64,000 nucleotides of DNA from Sedimentitalea nanhaiensis DSM 24252 (GCF_000473225.1 NZ_KI421509.1:3366868-3430867), one strand, 5' to 3'. Counted from the first letter of the stretch, positions 45,701 through 55,251 are shown. Numbers and translations: made by a program. The notes: generated by a model from the sequence alone, not told the origin.

Positions 45701-46572
45701 TGCCGACTTATACTGCCCTGACCACGCTGACTGGAAAACCGGGTGCCGAAGCCTTGGGCGACGCCATGGAACGCCTTGCCCCGGAACCGACCGGGGTCGG
45801 TGTGTTTGAGGTCGAGGATGGCTCTGGCCTGTGGGAGGTTGGCGGTTATTTCGAGGCGGAGCCTGACGGGGCGGCGCTGGCCTTGCTGGCGGCAGCGTTT
45901 GACGCCAAGCCCTTTGTTATCTCCGAAGTGCCGGAAACCGATTGGGTGGCACATGTGCGTCGCGAACTGGCACCGGTGCAGGCGGGACGGTTCTTTGTCT
46001 ATGGTAGCCACGATGCCGACAAGGTGCCTGATGATTGCGAACCGCTGCTGATCGAGGCGGCGATGGCCTTTGGCACCGGGCACCATGGCACCACGCTGGG
46101 CTGCCTGAGGGCGCTTGAAACGCTGATCGGGCAGGGGTTTGTTGCCGACCGCGTTGCCGATATCGGCTGTGGAACTGCGGTTCTGGCGATGGCGGCGGCA
46201 CGGGTCTGGAGCGGCACCATCCTGGCCAGCGACATCGACCGGGTCGCCGTTGATGTGGCAGAGGCCAATTTGCGCGCCAACGGGATGATCGGGCAGGTGC
46301 ATTGTGTCGAAGCCGCCGGGTTCGACCATCCCGAATTGCAGGCGTCTGCCCCGTATGATCTGATCTTTGCCAATATCCTCAAAGGACCGCTGGTGGCTCT
46401 GGCCCCCGATCTTACGGCGCATCTGCGCACGGGCGGATATGCCATCCTGTCGGGGATTCTGAACGAACAGGCCGACGATGTGGTCGCAGTCTATGGCGAA
46501 TGCGGAAACGATCTGGCGGGGCGCGAACAGATTGGCGACTGGACCACGCTAATCCTGAACAATAAGGCGTAA
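45697..46572 (+). CDS. prmA: Ribosomal protein L11 methyltransferase
   Basis: 291 residues. PrmA trimethylates several amino groups of ribosomal protein L11. AFGTGHHGTTLGCLRALETL and VADIGCGTAVLAMAAARVW are the SAM-binding motifs; FANILKGPLVALAPDL holds the N-I-x-x-x-P-L motif IV. The N-terminal 80 residues form the L11-recognition domain. CAGGAGACG before the ATG and ATGA overlap with the MATE gene indicate coupling. Confidence 0.94.
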   Translation: MMPTYTALTTLTGKPGAEALGDAMERLAPEPTGVGVFEVEDGSGLWEVGGYFEAEPDGAALALLAAAFDAKPFVISEVPETDWVAHVRRELAPVQAGRFFVYGSHDADKVPDDCEPLLIEAAMAFGTGHHGTTLGCLRALETLIGQGFVADRVADIGCGTAVLAMAAARVWSGTILASDIDRVAVDVAEANLRANGMIGQVHCVEAAGFDHPELQASAPYDLIFANILKGPLVALAPDLTAHLRTGGYAILSGILNEQADDVVAVYGECGNDLAGREQIGDWTTLILNNKA

Positions 46573-46602
46573 ACCGGGGGGCATGGCCGCTGTCCCGGTT
46601 TT
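46571..46602 (+). terminator. Intrinsic terminator after prmA
   Basis: AAACCGGG (46571–46578) and CCCGGTTT (46594–46601) form an 8-bp stem beginning at the prmA stop codon, ending in TTTT. It would end the MFS–MATE–prmA transcript. Confidence 0.7.
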
Positions 46603-46816
46603 GCCACATTTTGCACATAATGATCGGCGTCAACTGGGGGCCAGTTGCTGCGAGGCTGTCATGTGGAACGCCACGAACCCTTGACTCTTCTGGCCGCCAA
46701 AACTGCAGGAAAAAGAAAATCACGTCATTCGATTCCGTGGCCCCGGCGGGATTGGCCGCAAAGCTGTTGCGGCGCAAAGGGCGGCGCGGTGATACGAGTG
46801 ATCCCGACGTTTGCGT

Positions 46817-46999
46817 GGCGAGCTTTCAGACGAAGCCGAAAACGCCCGTCGTCTGCCATCTGGTCCTAACTGGGACGTCATCGACACCCCTGGAATCCGT
46901 TGGGACGGTCCGATCGAAGAGCAAGGTTGACCCTGGGAAGACTATCTGGACCTGCCGGGTGATTTGGGTCGTCGTTCCCCTGACGAACTTGTCCCATAA
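46817..46999 (+). pseudogene. Decayed gene fragment
   Basis: One frame reads GELSDEAENARRLPSGPNWD then VIDTPGIRWDGPIEEQG, a TGA at 46928 where Trp (TGG) is likely, and continues PWEDYLDLPGDLGRRSPDEL up to TAA 46997. It is clearly protein-like and Trp/Pro-rich, but lacks a start; upstream coding-like pieces (SFDSVAPAGLAAKLLRRKGR, from about 46718) are in another frame. So at least one frameshift and one stop. WEDYL-type Trp/Asp-rich segments occur in nuclease domains of polymorphic toxins, but that resemblance is too weak to name it. No immunity-like gene is near. Confidence 0.5.
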
Positions 47000-47104
47000 T
47001 GCTTCCTTCCAAGCCTGAGAAAGGGTCGCACCATCAAACCGTGGGATCGAGCACATCGCGCGTCAGATCGGGACGCTCCTGCACTCAGTTTCTGGCCAAT
47101 GAAA

Positions 47105-47130
47105 AGCCGCATGCCTTTTGGCATACGGCT
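47105..47130 (-). terminator. Intrinsic terminator of the DUF1127 gene
   Basis: On the minus strand AGCCGTATGCC, loop AAAA, GGCATGCGGCT followed by TTTC: an 11-bp stem with one G·U pair, 34 bases after the DUF1127 stop. Confidence 0.8.
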
Positions 47131-47164
47131 GTTTCCAAATACCGATTGTCTGCCGTGAGGCAGC

Positions 47165-47383
47165 TCAGAACCGCGCCCGGCTGGTTGCCACGGCGTCAAT
47201 GTCGCCCCGGACCAGACCGATGTCTTCCAGTTCGCGGTCGGTCAGACCGGACAGCGCGTTGCGGGTGACCCGTGCGTCGTTCCAAGCGGCGAACATTCCG
47301 CCAAGAGTTGCGAAAAGGCCGCCGATACGGCCAGTCAGGCCGTGGGAGCCATAGGTGGTACGGGTGGTGTCAAAAGCAGCCAT
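47165..47383 (-). CDS. DUF1127 domain-containing protein
   Basis: 72 residues. The C-terminal DUF1127 motif is LSGLTDRELEDIGLVRGDID, following an amphipathic helix (GGMFAAWNDARVTRNA). Small DUF1127 proteins of alphaproteobacteria are stress-linked and some interact with RNA or affect phosphate and carbon metabolism (shown in Agrobacterium and Rhodobacter), mechanism unclear. ATG 47383 follows AAGGACGATGGAT at better spacing than the ATG six bases earlier. A strong terminator follows. Confidence 0.87.
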   Translation of the reverse strand: MAAFDTTRTTYGSHGLTGRIGGLFATLGGMFAAWNDARVTRNALSGLTDRELEDIGLVRGDIDAVATSRARF

Positions 47384-47744
47384 ATCCATCGTCCTTTGTT
47401 TAAGAGTGTGACTTTTGTTTCGTGACCAGCTGCAGATAGAGGTGGGAAATGCTTGGTGCAACCGCAGAAAACGCAACCTTATTATGCGTTTTTTGCATGG
47501 CTCACCTGCGCCTTAACCATCTTTAAAGAAACACAAAAATGCGGACGTCGATATGTCGTTTTCGAACTTTGGGCAGGTCGGAAACAGCCTGTCTTGTCGC
47601 GCATGGGTCAGAGGTGCCGTATTTGTGCGGTGACGCAAAACGCTTGGACCGTGTTCGCGTTTCGTGCTAGTGCATCAAAAAAGCAACAAACCGGCTGCAC
47701 CATCCGGTGTGGGCGCAACGAAAACAGGCAGAAACGGGCGGTAC
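47384..47744. other. Divergent intergenic region DUF1127 / ruvC
   Basis: 360 bases, locally AT-rich (CCTTATTATGCG, TTAACCATCTTTAAAG near 47512–47527). It must contain the promoters of the DUF1127 gene and of the ruvC operon. I see no tRNA, small RNA hairpin or ORF with support. Confidence 0.5.
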
Positions 47745-48242
47745 ATGCGGATTTTGGGCATTGATCCGGGGCTGCGAACCCTGGGATGGGGCATCATCGA
47801 CTCGGAAGGATCGCGGCTGAGTCATGTTGCCAACGGGCAGATTCGGTCCGAAGGGCCAGATCTGGGCGCGCGGTTGCTGTCTCTGTATGACCAATTGCGG
47901 CAGGTATTGCTGCAATACGCGCCCGAGGCCGCAGCAGTCGAGCAGACCTTTGTCAACAAGGACGGGGCCGGCACGCTGAAGCTGGGGCAGGCGCGCGGGA
48001 TCGCGATGCTGGTTCCCGCGCAGGCCGGGCTGACCGTCGGGGAATACGCGCCCAACCGGGTCAAGAAGACGGTGGTCGGCGTGGGACACGCGGACAAGGG
48101 GCAGGTGATGCACATGGTGCGGCTGCAGTTGCCGGGATGCGAACCGGCGGGCCCAGACGCGGCGGATGCGCTGGCCATTGCGATCTGCCATGCGTTCTAT
48201 GGCGGGGCCGCGCGGCCCGAGTTGCGCGAGGTGCGGGCATGA
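47745..48242 (+). CDS. ruvC: Holliday junction endonuclease RuvC
   Basis: 165 residues, RNase H-like fold. The four acidic catalytic residues fall in [26 protein letters not shown] and [14 protein letters not shown]. It cleaves Holliday junctions symmetrically as a dimer in the RuvABC complex. ATG 47745 is right at the family start. Its stop overlaps ruvA by four bases; ruvC–ruvA–ruvB order is standard in alphaproteobacteria. Confidence 0.96.
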   Translation: MRILGIDPGLRTLGWGIIDSEGSRLSHVANGQIRSEGPDLGARLLSLYDQLRQVLLQYAPEAAAVEQTFVNKDGAGTLKLGQARGIAMLVPAQAGLTVGEYAPNRVKKTVVGVGHADKGQVMHMVRLQLPGCEPAGPDAADALAIAICHAFYGGAARPELREVRA

Positions 48243-48904
48243 TCGGGCGGCTGCGGGGCAGGCTGGAGTATCGGGGGATCGATCACATCCTGATCGACGT
48301 GCAGGGGGTCGGCTATATCGTGTTCTGCTCGGACCGGACGCTGGCGACCCTGCCCGGTGTGGGCGAGGCGGTGTCGCTGTATACCGATCTGTTGGTGCGC
48401 GAAGATCTGTTGCAGCTGTTTGGGTTCACCAGCCTGGTCGAGAAGGAATGGCATCGCCTGCTGATGAGCGTGCAGGGGATCGGGGCCAAGGCGTCTCTGG
48501 CGATCCTGGGGGCGCTGGGGGCGGATGGCGTTGGGCGTGCAATTGCTCTGGGCGATTGGAAAAGCGTGACGGTGGCAAAGGGGGTCGGCCCCAAGACAGC
48601 GCAACGTGTGGTTCTGGATCTCAAGGACAAGGCACCGGGCGTGATGGCGATGGGCGCTCATGCCCGCGGCGAAACGCCGTTGCGGGCCCCGACCGACGAG
48701 GTGATCGAACCCGCTGCCAGGGCATCGAAACCAGCGGGTGCCAGTCATTCGGCGCAGGCCGATGCGCTGTCGGCCCTGTCGAACCTGGGATATGGGCCCA
48801 GTGATGCGGCGGCGGCGGTGGCCGAGGCGGCCGGTGCCCTGCCGGAGGCAAGCGAGGCCGATTTGATCCGCGCCGCGCTGAAGCTGTTGGCGCCAAAAGG
48901 ATGA
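48239..48904 (+). CDS. ruvA: Holliday junction helicase subunit RuvA
   Basis: 221 residues: N-terminal OB fold ([29 protein letters not shown]), two helix-hairpin-helix motifs ([14 protein letters not shown] and [20 protein letters not shown]) and a C-terminal three-helix domain that touches RuvB ([20 protein letters not shown]). RuvA tetramers hold the four-way junction open. Linker of Pro/Ala-rich sequence around 150–175. Confidence 0.96.
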   Translation: MIGRLRGRLEYRGIDHILIDVQGVGYIVFCSDRTLATLPGVGEAVSLYTDLLVREDLLQLFGFTSLVEKEWHRLLMSVQGIGAKASLAILGALGADGVGRAIALGDWKSVTVAKGVGPKTAQRVVLDLKDKAPGVMAMGAHARGETPLRAPTDEVIEPAARASKPAGASHSAQADALSALSNLGYGPSDAAAAVAEAAGALPEASEADLIRAALKLLAPKG

Positions 48905-48953
48905 TCCGGGTGCATACCTTCGGTGTGTCGGGCGGTCTCGCGGGAGAGGTGCG

Positions 48954-49973
48954 ATGATGGAGACCGACCCAACCGTGCGGCCCGAGCCGTTGCCTGAGGA
49001 CAATGATCGTGCCCTGCGCCCGCAGGGGCTGGACGAGTTTATCGGACAGGCCGAGGCCCGTGCGAATCTAAAGATCTTTATTGAAAGCGCGCGGCGTCGG
49101 GGCGAAGCGATGGATCACACGCTGTTTCATGGCCCGCCCGGCCTGGGCAAGACTACGCTGGCGCAGATCATGGCGCGCGAACTGGGGGTGAACTTTCGCA
49201 TGACCAGCGGTCCGGTTCTGGTAAAGGCGGGCGATCTGGCCGCGATTCTGACCAATCTCGAAGCCCGTGACGTGTTGTTCATCGACGAGATCCATCGCCT
49301 GAACCCGGCGGTGGAAGAGGTGCTGTACCCCGCACTTGAGGATTTCGAACTGGATCTGGTGATCGGCGAGGGGCCGGCGGCGCGCACGGTGCGGATTGAA
49401 TTGCAGCCCTTTACCCTGGTCGGGGCGACGACACGTATGGGATTGCTGACCACGCCCTTGCGCGACCGCTTTGGCATCCCGACCCGGTTGCAGTTTTATA
49501 CGGTGGATGAGTTGCACGAGATCGTCACTCGCAATGCCCGCCTGTTGGGAACCCCGGCGGATTCGGCGGGCGCGCGGGAAATCGCAAAGCGCGCGCGCGG
49601 CACGCCACGGATTGCCGGGCGCTTGCTGCGCCGGGTGGTGGATTTTGCCGTGGTCGAGGGCGATGGCACGATCAACCAACCATTGGCCGATGGGGCGTTG
49701 ACCCGGTTGGGTGTCGATCATCTGGGCCTGGACGGGGCCGACCGGCGGTATCTGCGGCTGATCGCCGAGAATTACATGGGCGGGCCGGTGGGGATCGAAA
49801 CCCTGTCCGCCGCCCTGAGCGAGAGCCGCGATTCGCTGGAGGACGTGATCGAACCCTTTCTGTTGCAGCAAGGGCTGATTCAACGCACCCCGCGCGGCCG
49901 TATGCTGGCGCACAAGGCGTGGGATCATCTGGGAATGGCCGCGCCCAGGGGGCGGAACGATCTGTTTGATTGA
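48954..49973 (+). CDS. ruvB: Holliday junction helicase motor RuvB
   Basis: 339 residues, AAA+ ATPase. Walker [12 protein letters not shown], Walker [11 protein letters not shown], sensor [18 protein letters not shown], and the C-terminal winged helix ([20 protein letters not shown]). Drives branch migration with RuvA. 49 bases after ruvA, with GGGAGAGGTGCG before the ATGATG. Confidence 0.97.
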   Translation: MMETDPTVRPEPLPEDNDRALRPQGLDEFIGQAEARANLKIFIESARRRGEAMDHTLFHGPPGLGKTTLAQIMARELGVNFRMTSGPVLVKAGDLAAILTNLEARDVLFIDEIHRLNPAVEEVLYPALEDFELDLVIGEGPAARTVRIELQPFTLVGATTRMGLLTTPLRDRFGIPTRLQFYTVDELHEIVTRNARLLGTPADSAGAREIAKRARGTPRIAGRLLRRVVDFAVVEGDGTINQPLADGALTRLGVDHLGLDGADRRYLRLIAENYMGGPVGIETLSAALSESRDSLEDVIEPFLLQQGLIQRTPRGRMLAHKAWDHLGMAAPRGRNDLFD

Positions 49974-49994
49974 ACTGTCGGGCCACAGATTCTA

Positions 49995-50028
49995 TGCCTC
50001 CGGCGGGAGTATTTCCGGCAAGAGGAAG
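49995..50028 (+). repeat. Family-wide intergenic motif, copy 2
   Basis: TGCCTCCGGCGGGAGTATTT then CCGGCAAGAGGAAG, 22 bases after the ruvB stop. 30 of 34 positions agree with the copy at 26776. Here its purine-rich 3' end (AAGAGGAAG) lies eight bases before the GTG at 50036 and probably serves as the ribosome-binding site. Confidence 0.7.
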
Positions 50029-50035
50029 CCAAGGC

Positions 50036-50659
50036 GTGACACCGCAAGAGATCGAAGCCCTGTTCACCCGCAATGACGGGTCCTTTGTCTTTGCCCGTTG
50101 GGGGCGGCCTGTCGTGCCTATCGCGTTTGGCGTGCAGGATCAGACCCTGCCGGTGATAAAGGGTGCGTTTGAGGCGGTTTGCGCCTTGGCCGGGCTCCAG
50201 ATGGCGCAAACCGACCCCGAGTTGGGCAGCAACTGTATGGTGTTTTTTTGCCGCGCCTGGGATGAATTGCCCGAGGTGCCCGATCTGGACCGGTTGGTGC
50301 CGGGTCTTGTGTCGATTGTCGAACGGTTGAAAGCGACGGATGCCAACCAGTACCGGGTGTTTCGCTTCGACGAGGCCGGGGCGATCAAGGCGGCTTTTGT
50401 GTTCTTGCGTATGGATGCGGAATTGGCCGAGATGCCGGCCGAGACCTTGATGCTGGGGCAGGTGGTGCAGACGGTGCTGTTGTGGTCGGATCGTGCTTTT
50501 GCCGACCGTTCGCCCCTGGCGATCGCGCAGGAGACGGTGATTTTGAGGCCCGACATTGCCGGGGTGATCCGCGCCGCCTATGATCCGGTGCTGCCCGCAG
50601 CGACGCAGGAGGCGTCCCACGCGTTGCGCTTGTTTGCCCGACTGGAGGTTGCCAGGTGA
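50036..50659 (+). CDS. Conserved hypothetical protein between ruvB and ybgC
   Basis: 207 residues from a GTG start. No signal peptide or membrane helix. It looks like one compact α/β domain: SFVFARWGRPVVPIAFGVQD, GAFEAVCALAGLQMAQTDPE, SNCMVFFCRAWDELPEVPDL and YRVFRFDEAGAIKAAFVFLR. I know it only as a hypothetical protein that keeps this position in Rhodobacterales. Its stop overlaps the ybgC start (GTGA), linking it to the Tol–Pal block. An ATG at 49970 would add residues that encode the intergenic repeat, so I rejected it. Confidence 0.8.
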   Translation: MTPQEIEALFTRNDGSFVFARWGRPVVPIAFGVQDQTLPVIKGAFEAVCALAGLQMAQTDPELGSNCMVFFCRAWDELPEVPDLDRLVPGLVSIVERLKATDANQYRVFRFDEAGAIKAAFVFLRMDAELAEMPAETLMLGQVVQTVLLWSDRAFADRSPLAIAQETVILRPDIAGVIRAAYDPVLPAATQEASHALRLFARLEVAR

Positions 50660-51042
50660 CTCACCGGTTCGCAGTGCGCGTCTATTACGAGGATACCGAC
50701 ATGGGGGGAATCGTCTATCACGCCAATTATCTGCGTTATATCGAACGCGCCCGCAGCGAGTGGGTGCGCCAGTTGGGCAACGACCAGAACGCTATGCGAG
50801 ACGGTGGGCTGGTCTGGGTGGTGAGGCGGCTTGAGGCGGAATACCTGGCGACGGCCAAATTCGAGGACGAACTGGTTGTGGAAACCAGCATCAATCGGCT
50901 GTCCCCGGCGCGGCTGGTGATGGACCAGGTGGTGAAACGCGGCGACGAAGAGATCTTTCGCGCCGTGGTCACGGCGGTCTGCATGACCACGGCCGGCAAG
51001 CCGGTGCGATTGCCAGCGGAGATTCGCGCATTGCTGACGTGA
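50656..51042 (+). CDS. ybgC: Tol–Pal-associated acyl-CoA thioesterase YbgC
   Basis: 128 residues, single hotdog fold, GTG start. YYEDTDMGGIVYHANYLRYI holds the catalytic Asp and the Asp/Gly-Tyr-His loop of the 4-hydroxybenzoyl-CoA thioesterase family. YbgC hydrolyses acyl-CoA or acyl-ACP and associates with phospholipid synthesis in other proteobacteria. Conserved first gene of the tol cluster, 104 bases before tolQ. Confidence 0.94.
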   Translation: MTHRFAVRVYYEDTDMGGIVYHANYLRYIERARSEWVRQLGNDQNAMRDGGLVWVVRRLEAEYLATAKFEDELVVETSINRLSPARLVMDQVVKRGDEEIFRAVVTAVCMTTAGKPVRLPAEIRALLT

Positions 51043-51065
51043 TGCAGATGTGATCGGTGGTACTG

Positions 51066-51095
51066 TTGGCAATCCGACCCGATCTGGGATAGAAT
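51066..51095 (+). promoter_or_regulatory. Predicted promoter of tolQRAB
   Basis: TTGGCA (51066–51071), 18 bases, TAGAAT (51090–51095), 51 bases before the tolQ ATG. The pair is close to the sigma-70 consensus and the only such pair in the ybgC–tolQ gap. Confidence 0.55.
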
Positions 51096-51146
51096 CGCCG
51101 CAATCAATAGACCGCACACAAGCGGAAACAGGCAAAGAGCAGGCAA

Positions 51147-51842
51147 ATGGAAGCAGAAACCCTGGCGCTGGCACAGGAGATTGATTTCTCGTTGTGGGGC
51201 CTATTCGCGCGCGCGACCTTTACCGTCAAGCTGGTGATGATCCTGCTGATTGTCGCCTCGTTCTGGTCCTGGTCGATCATTATCCAGAAACTGATCGCCT
51301 ATCGTGCCGCCCGGGCCGAAGCCGAGGTGTTTGATCGCGCGTTCTGGTCTGGCGAGCCGCTGGACGGGTTGTTCGAAGAAATAGGGGTGCAGCCCGACGG
51401 GAGTTCGCAAAAGATATTTGCCGCCGGAATGACCGAATGGCGGCGCAGCCACCGTCAGGACGGCGGGTTGATCGCGGGGGCACAATCGCGCATCGACCGA
51501 TCCATGGACGTTGCCATCAACAAAGAAGCCGAAGCGCTGCAAAAGGGATTACCGGTGTTGGCCACCGTGGGGTCGACCGCGCCCTTTGTCGGGCTGTTCG
51601 GTACCGTCATGGGCATCATGAATGCGTTTATCGAGATTGCAGAGCAGCAGAACACTAATCTGGCCGTGGTTGCGCCGGGCATCGCCGAGGCGCTGCTGGC
51701 CACCGGTCTGGGGCTGTTGGCGGCGATCCCAGCGGTCATTTTCTATAATAAGCTGAGTGCCGACAGCGACCGTATCGTTGCGGGTTACGAAGCCTTTGCC
51801 GACGAATTCGCGACGATTCTGTCGCGTCAGCTGGACAGCTGA
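51147..51842 (+). CDS. tolQ: Tol–Pal system proton channel subunit TolQ
   Basis: 231 residues with three membrane helices: about 22–45, 138–160 and 172–195. TVGSTAPFVGLFGTVMGIMN and AEALLATGLGLLAAIPAVIF are the ExbB/TolQ/MotA channel motifs. Forms the TolQR motor that energises TolA during division. AAAGAGCAGGC precedes the ATG. Confidence 0.96.
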   Translation: MEAETLALAQEIDFSLWGLFARATFTVKLVMILLIVASFWSWSIIIQKLIAYRAARAEAEVFDRAFWSGEPLDGLFEEIGVQPDGSSQKIFAAGMTEWRRSHRQDGGLIAGAQSRIDRSMDVAINKEAEALQKGLPVLATVGSTAPFVGLFGTVMGIMNAFIEIAEQQNTNLAVVAPGIAEALLATGLGLLAAIPAVIFYNKLSADSDRIVAGYEAFADEFATILSRQLDS

Positions 51843-51845
51843 GCG

Positions 51846-52319
51846 ATGGGGGCTGCGGTTCAACAGGCGGATGGCGGCGCACGTCGCCGCAGGCGCGGAC
51901 GTGGGCGCACGCGGCCGATGGCCGAGATCAACGTCACGCCGTTTGTCGACGTGATGCTGGTGCTGCTCATTATCTTCATGGTCGCCGCGCCGCTGTTGAC
52001 GGTCGGTGTGCCGGTAGAGCTGCCCAAGACCGCCGCCAATGCCTTGGCCGCAGATTCCGAGGAACCGCTGACTGTGACCATCACCGCCACCGGCGAAGTA
52101 CAGATCCAGACCACGCCGACCGTGCGCGGCGAACTGGTCGGCAAGCTGCGCGCCATTGCCGCCGAGCGCGAGACCGACCGGGTCTTTCTGCGTGCCGATG
52201 GGTCGATCCCCTATGAGGCGGTGATGCAGGTGATGGGCGCGCTGAATGCGGGTGGATTTTCCAACGTGGGTCTGGTGACAGATGTCGGCGGTCCGACTCT
52301 GGACAGCGACGGGCAGTGA
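51846..52319 (+). CDS. tolR: Tol–Pal system subunit TolR
   Basis: 157 residues. One N-terminal membrane helix after a basic start (RRRRGRGRTRPMAEINVTPF): FVDVMLVLLIIFMVAAPLLT, with the channel Asp in FVDVML. The periplasmic domain ends in FSNVGLVTDVG. Starts three bases after tolQ. Confidence 0.96.
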   Translation: MGAAVQQADGGARRRRRGRGRTRPMAEINVTPFVDVMLVLLIIFMVAAPLLTVGVPVELPKTAANALAADSEEPLTVTITATGEVQIQTTPTVRGELVGKLRAIAAERETDRVFLRADGSIPYEAVMQVMGALNAGGFSNVGLVTDVGGPTLDSDGQ

Positions 52320-52328
52320 GGCGGCGGT

Positions 52329-53357
52329 TTGCAAACCGGCACCAAAATTTCAGCAGGCGCCCATGCGGCGCTGATCGCCGTGGCGGTCTTTGGCGGGGCG
52401 TTTCGCAGCGAACCGTTGCCGTTCGAGGTGCATGAGGTGTCAATGATCTCGGCCGAGGACTATGCCGCACTGACAGCGCCGCGCGAACCTGCCGGGACCG
52501 CCCCGCAACCGCAAGAACCCGCCGTACCGGAACCGGTTGCAGAAACACCGCCGGACCCCGCGCCGACACCTGAAACCACTCCGGTGCAGCCCGAACCCAT
52601 TGTCGCGCCGCAAGAGCCCGAGGTTCCGGACGAGCCCGCACCGGCGATCGCTCCCGAGCCGCCGGCAATCCGTCCGGTCGAACGTGTCGCGCCGGATCCG
52701 GTCGAAGCCCCGCCCGAAGAGGCAAGGCCCGATGTCGTGGCGCAGCCAGACGTGACGCTGGATCAGGGGGCGGATACGCCGCAGGAGCAGCAGCAGGCGC
52801 GCGCGCCGGAAGAAGCCGTCGATCGTATCGTGACCGAGGCGGATGAGACCGCCACGCTTGCACCGTTGCAGTCGCGACGCCCACCCAAGGTACGGCCGGA
52901 CCGCCCCGAACCGGCGGTGATACCTGCGGCCCAGCCCGACCCGACGCCCGCGCCGGAAACCGCAAACGCGGTCAACGCGGCCCTGGCCGAGGCTCTGGCC
53001 GGCGGCGACCCGGTTCCCGACGCTCCCACCGGCCCGCCCCTGTCGGCGGTGGAAAAGGACGCGCTGCGGGTGGCCGTGTCGCAATGCTGGAATGTGGGGT
53101 CGTTGTCGTCGGATGCGCTCAAGACCACGGTGGTGGTCGCTGTATCGATGACGCCGGATGGCAAGCCGATCGCCGATTCGATCCGGATGCTGTCCAGTTC
53201 CGGTGGCAGTGACGGGTCGGCGCGGGATGCGTTTGGCGCGGCGCGGCGGGCTATTATTCGATGCGGTGCGAAAGGATTTGACCTGCCGGCCGAAAAATAT
53301 GGTCAATGGCGGGATATCGAGATGACATTCAATCCCGAAAGGATGCGGATCAAATGA
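52329..53357 (+). CDS. tolA: TolA-like cell envelope protein
   Basis: 342 residues from a TTG start. One membrane anchor ([17 protein letters not shown], about 10–26), then a 200-residue Pro/Glu/Ala-rich extended linker ([20 protein letters not shown]…) instead of the helical E. coli domain II, then a C-terminal TonB/TolA-type domain with [20 protein letters not shown] and [20 protein letters not shown]. It bridges inner membrane and Pal/TolB. The GTG at 52316 is in a different frame, so TTG is the only close start. Stop overlaps tolB. Confidence 0.9.
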   Translation: MQTGTKISAGAHAALIAVAVFGGAFRSEPLPFEVHEVSMISAEDYAALTAPREPAGTAPQPQEPAVPEPVAETPPDPAPTPETTPVQPEPIVAPQEPEVPDEPAPAIAPEPPAIRPVERVAPDPVEAPPEEARPDVVAQPDVTLDQGADTPQEQQQARAPEEAVDRIVTEADETATLAPLQSRRPPKVRPDRPEPAVIPAAQPDPTPAPETANAVNAALAEALAGGDPVPDAPTGPPLSAVEKDALRVAVSQCWNVGSLSSDALKTTVVVAVSMTPDGKPIADSIRMLSSSGGSDGSARDAFGAARRAIIRCGAKGFDLPAEKYGQWRDIEMTFNPERMRIK

Positions 53358-54673
53358 TCAGAATTCTGACTGGCCTGCTGATTGGCGCAACCCTGTTTGC
53401 GGCCCCGCTTGCGGCTCAGACCGGGCCGTTGCGCATTGAAATAACCGAAGGCGTGATCGAACCGCTGCCCTTTGCGGTTCCCGGGTTTGTTCCCGACACA
53501 CCCGGGGCTGCCGATACGGCCCGGCAACTGTCACAGGTGATTGCGGCGGACCTGACCGGCACCGGGCTGTTTCGCGAGATCCCGTCCAGCGCCTTTATCA
53601 GCCAGGTCACGGATTTCGCCGCGCCGGTTCAATATGCCGACTGGAAAGCCATCAACGCCCAGGCGCTGATCACCGGGGCGGTCAACGTGTCGGATGGCAA
53701 GCTGACTGTGCGGTTCCGGGTGTATGATGTGTTTTCCGGGGCAGAACTGGGGACCGGGCTGCAGTTTGCGGGCAGTACAGATGGCTGGAGGCGCATGGCG
53801 CACAAGGTTGCGGATGAAGTGTACAGTCGGATCACCGGAGAGGGGGGCTACTTCGACAGTCGGGTGGTGTTCGTTTCAGAAACCGGACCCAAGGACGACC
53901 GCCACAAGCGGCTTGCGATCATGGATTATGACGGTGCCAACGTGCAGTACCTGACCGACAGTTCGTCGATTGTGTTGGCGCCGCGGTTTTCGCCGACTGG
54001 CGACCGAGTTCTGTATACCAGCTATGAAAGCGGCTTTCCCCGCATCTATGTGCTGGACGTGGGCAAGGTGCAGCGCAGGCTGCTGGAACAAACCGAAGGC
54101 ACCATGAGCTTTGCACCCCGCTTTGCGCCGGATGGGCGCACGGTTTTGTTTTCGCTGGAACAGGGTGGCAATACCGATCTGTATTCGCTTGATATCGGCA
54201 GTGGCGCACAAACCCGGCTGACCAACGCGCCGTCGATCGAGACCGCCCCCAGTTTTTCGCCCGACGGTCGCCAGATCGTATTCGAAAGCGATCGGTCCGG
54301 ATCGCCGCAGTTGTATGTGATGCCAGCCACTGGTGGCGAGGCTCAGCGGATCAGCTTTGGGCAGGGGCGCTATGGTACTCCGGTGTGGTCGCCGCGCGGT
54401 GATCTCGTGGCCTTTACCAAGCAGAGCAAGGGGCGGTTTCATATTGGCGTCATGCGACTGGACGGTAGTGAAGAGCGTCTGTTGACGGCATCCTTTCTGG
54501 ATGAGGGGCCGACCTGGGCACCGAATGGGCGGGTGATCATGTTTGCCCGTGAAACCCAGGGCGCAGGCGGGCGGGCGTCGCTGTATTCAGTGGATATTAC
54601 CGGGCGCAATCTTAAGCAGGTGCGTACGCCGGACGGGGCATCGGATCCGTCCTGGTCCCCGCTGCAGAAATAA
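53354..54673 (+). CDS. tolB: Tol–Pal system protein TolB
   Basis: 439 residues, periplasmic. Signal peptide [20 protein letters not shown] (cut near AAQ). An N-terminal D1 domain ([20 protein letters not shown]) is followed by a six-bladed β-propeller with repeats such as [40 protein letters not shown] and [20 protein letters not shown]. It docks on Pal and is pulled by TolA. ATG overlaps the tolA stop (ATGA). Confidence 0.96.
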   Translation: MIRILTGLLIGATLFAAPLAAQTGPLRIEITEGVIEPLPFAVPGFVPDTPGAADTARQLSQVIAADLTGTGLFREIPSSAFISQVTDFAAPVQYADWKAINAQALITGAVNVSDGKLTVRFRVYDVFSGAELGTGLQFAGSTDGWRRMAHKVADEVYSRITGEGGYFDSRVVFVSETGPKDDRHKRLAIMDYDGANVQYLTDSSSIVLAPRFSPTGDRVLYTSYESGFPRIYVLDVGKVQRRLLEQTEGTMSFAPRFAPDGRTVLFSLEQGGNTDLYSLDIGSGAQTRLTNAPSIETAPSFSPDGRQIVFESDRSGSPQLYVMPATGGEAQRISFGQGRYGTPVWSPRGDLVAFTKQSKGRFHIGVMRLDGSEERLLTASFLDEGPTWAPNGRVIMFARETQGAGGRASLYSVDITGRNLKQVRTPDGASDPSWSPLQK

Positions 54674-54743
54674 GGGTCCGTTCACAAGGGGAACGGGCTG
54701 TGGTAGAAAATCGTTAACAAGTCCGAATGGCGAGGCACGTGGC

Positions 54744-55250
54744 ATGAAATTTCTGAATAAATTCCTGATGGTGGGTGCCGTCCTGGCATTGGCGGCCTGT
54801 AACGACCCGTCCCGGTTGGGCGGCGCGGGCAGCGGTGGAACCGGGGCCGGTATCATCGGTACGGGACTGCCGTCGGATCCGACGTCGGTCGCCTATTTCC
54901 AACAGGCCGTGGGCGACCGGGTGCTGTTTGCGGTGGATCAGTCGACAATTTCGACCGAGAACCAGACCATTCTGAACGGCCAGGCCCAGTGGTTGACGGC
55001 CAATGCCGATTACAATGCGGTCATCGAGGGCCACGCGGATGAACAGGGCACGCGGGAATATAACTTGGCCCTGGGCGCGCGCCGTGCCAATTCGGTGCGC
55101 GAATACCTGATTTCGCGCGGTGTGGCCGGCAACCGGCTGAAGACCGTCAGTTTTGGCAAGGAACGCCCGATCGAGATTTGCAGCGAAGAAGCGTGTTACA
55201 CCCGTAACCGGCGTGCGGTCACGGTGCTGTCCTCGGGATTGACCGGCTGA
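54744..55250 (+). CDS. pal: Peptidoglycan-associated lipoprotein Pal
   Basis: 168 residues. Lipoprotein signal with lipobox ALAAC (Cys19), a Gly-rich linker, then the OmpA-C domain: EGHADEQGTREYNLALGARR and RANSVREYLISRG carry the diaminopimelate-binding Asp/Arg. Anchors the outer membrane to peptidoglycan. 70 bases after tolB with GAGGCACGTGGC; lipidation would depend on Lgt encoded at 3302. Confidence 0.96.
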   Translation: MKFLNKFLMVGAVLALAACNDPSRLGGAGSGGTGAGIIGTGLPSDPTSVAYFQQAVGDRVLFAVDQSTISTENQTILNGQAQWLTANADYNAVIEGHADEQGTREYNLALGARRANSVREYLISRGVAGNRLKTVSFGKERPIEICSEEACYTRNRRAVTVLSSGLTG

Positions 55251-55251
55251 G

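Noticed and set aside
52316-52360. GTG at 52316 as tolA start
   Set aside because: It is not in the tolA reading frame; the first in-frame start before the membrane helix is the TTG at 52329.
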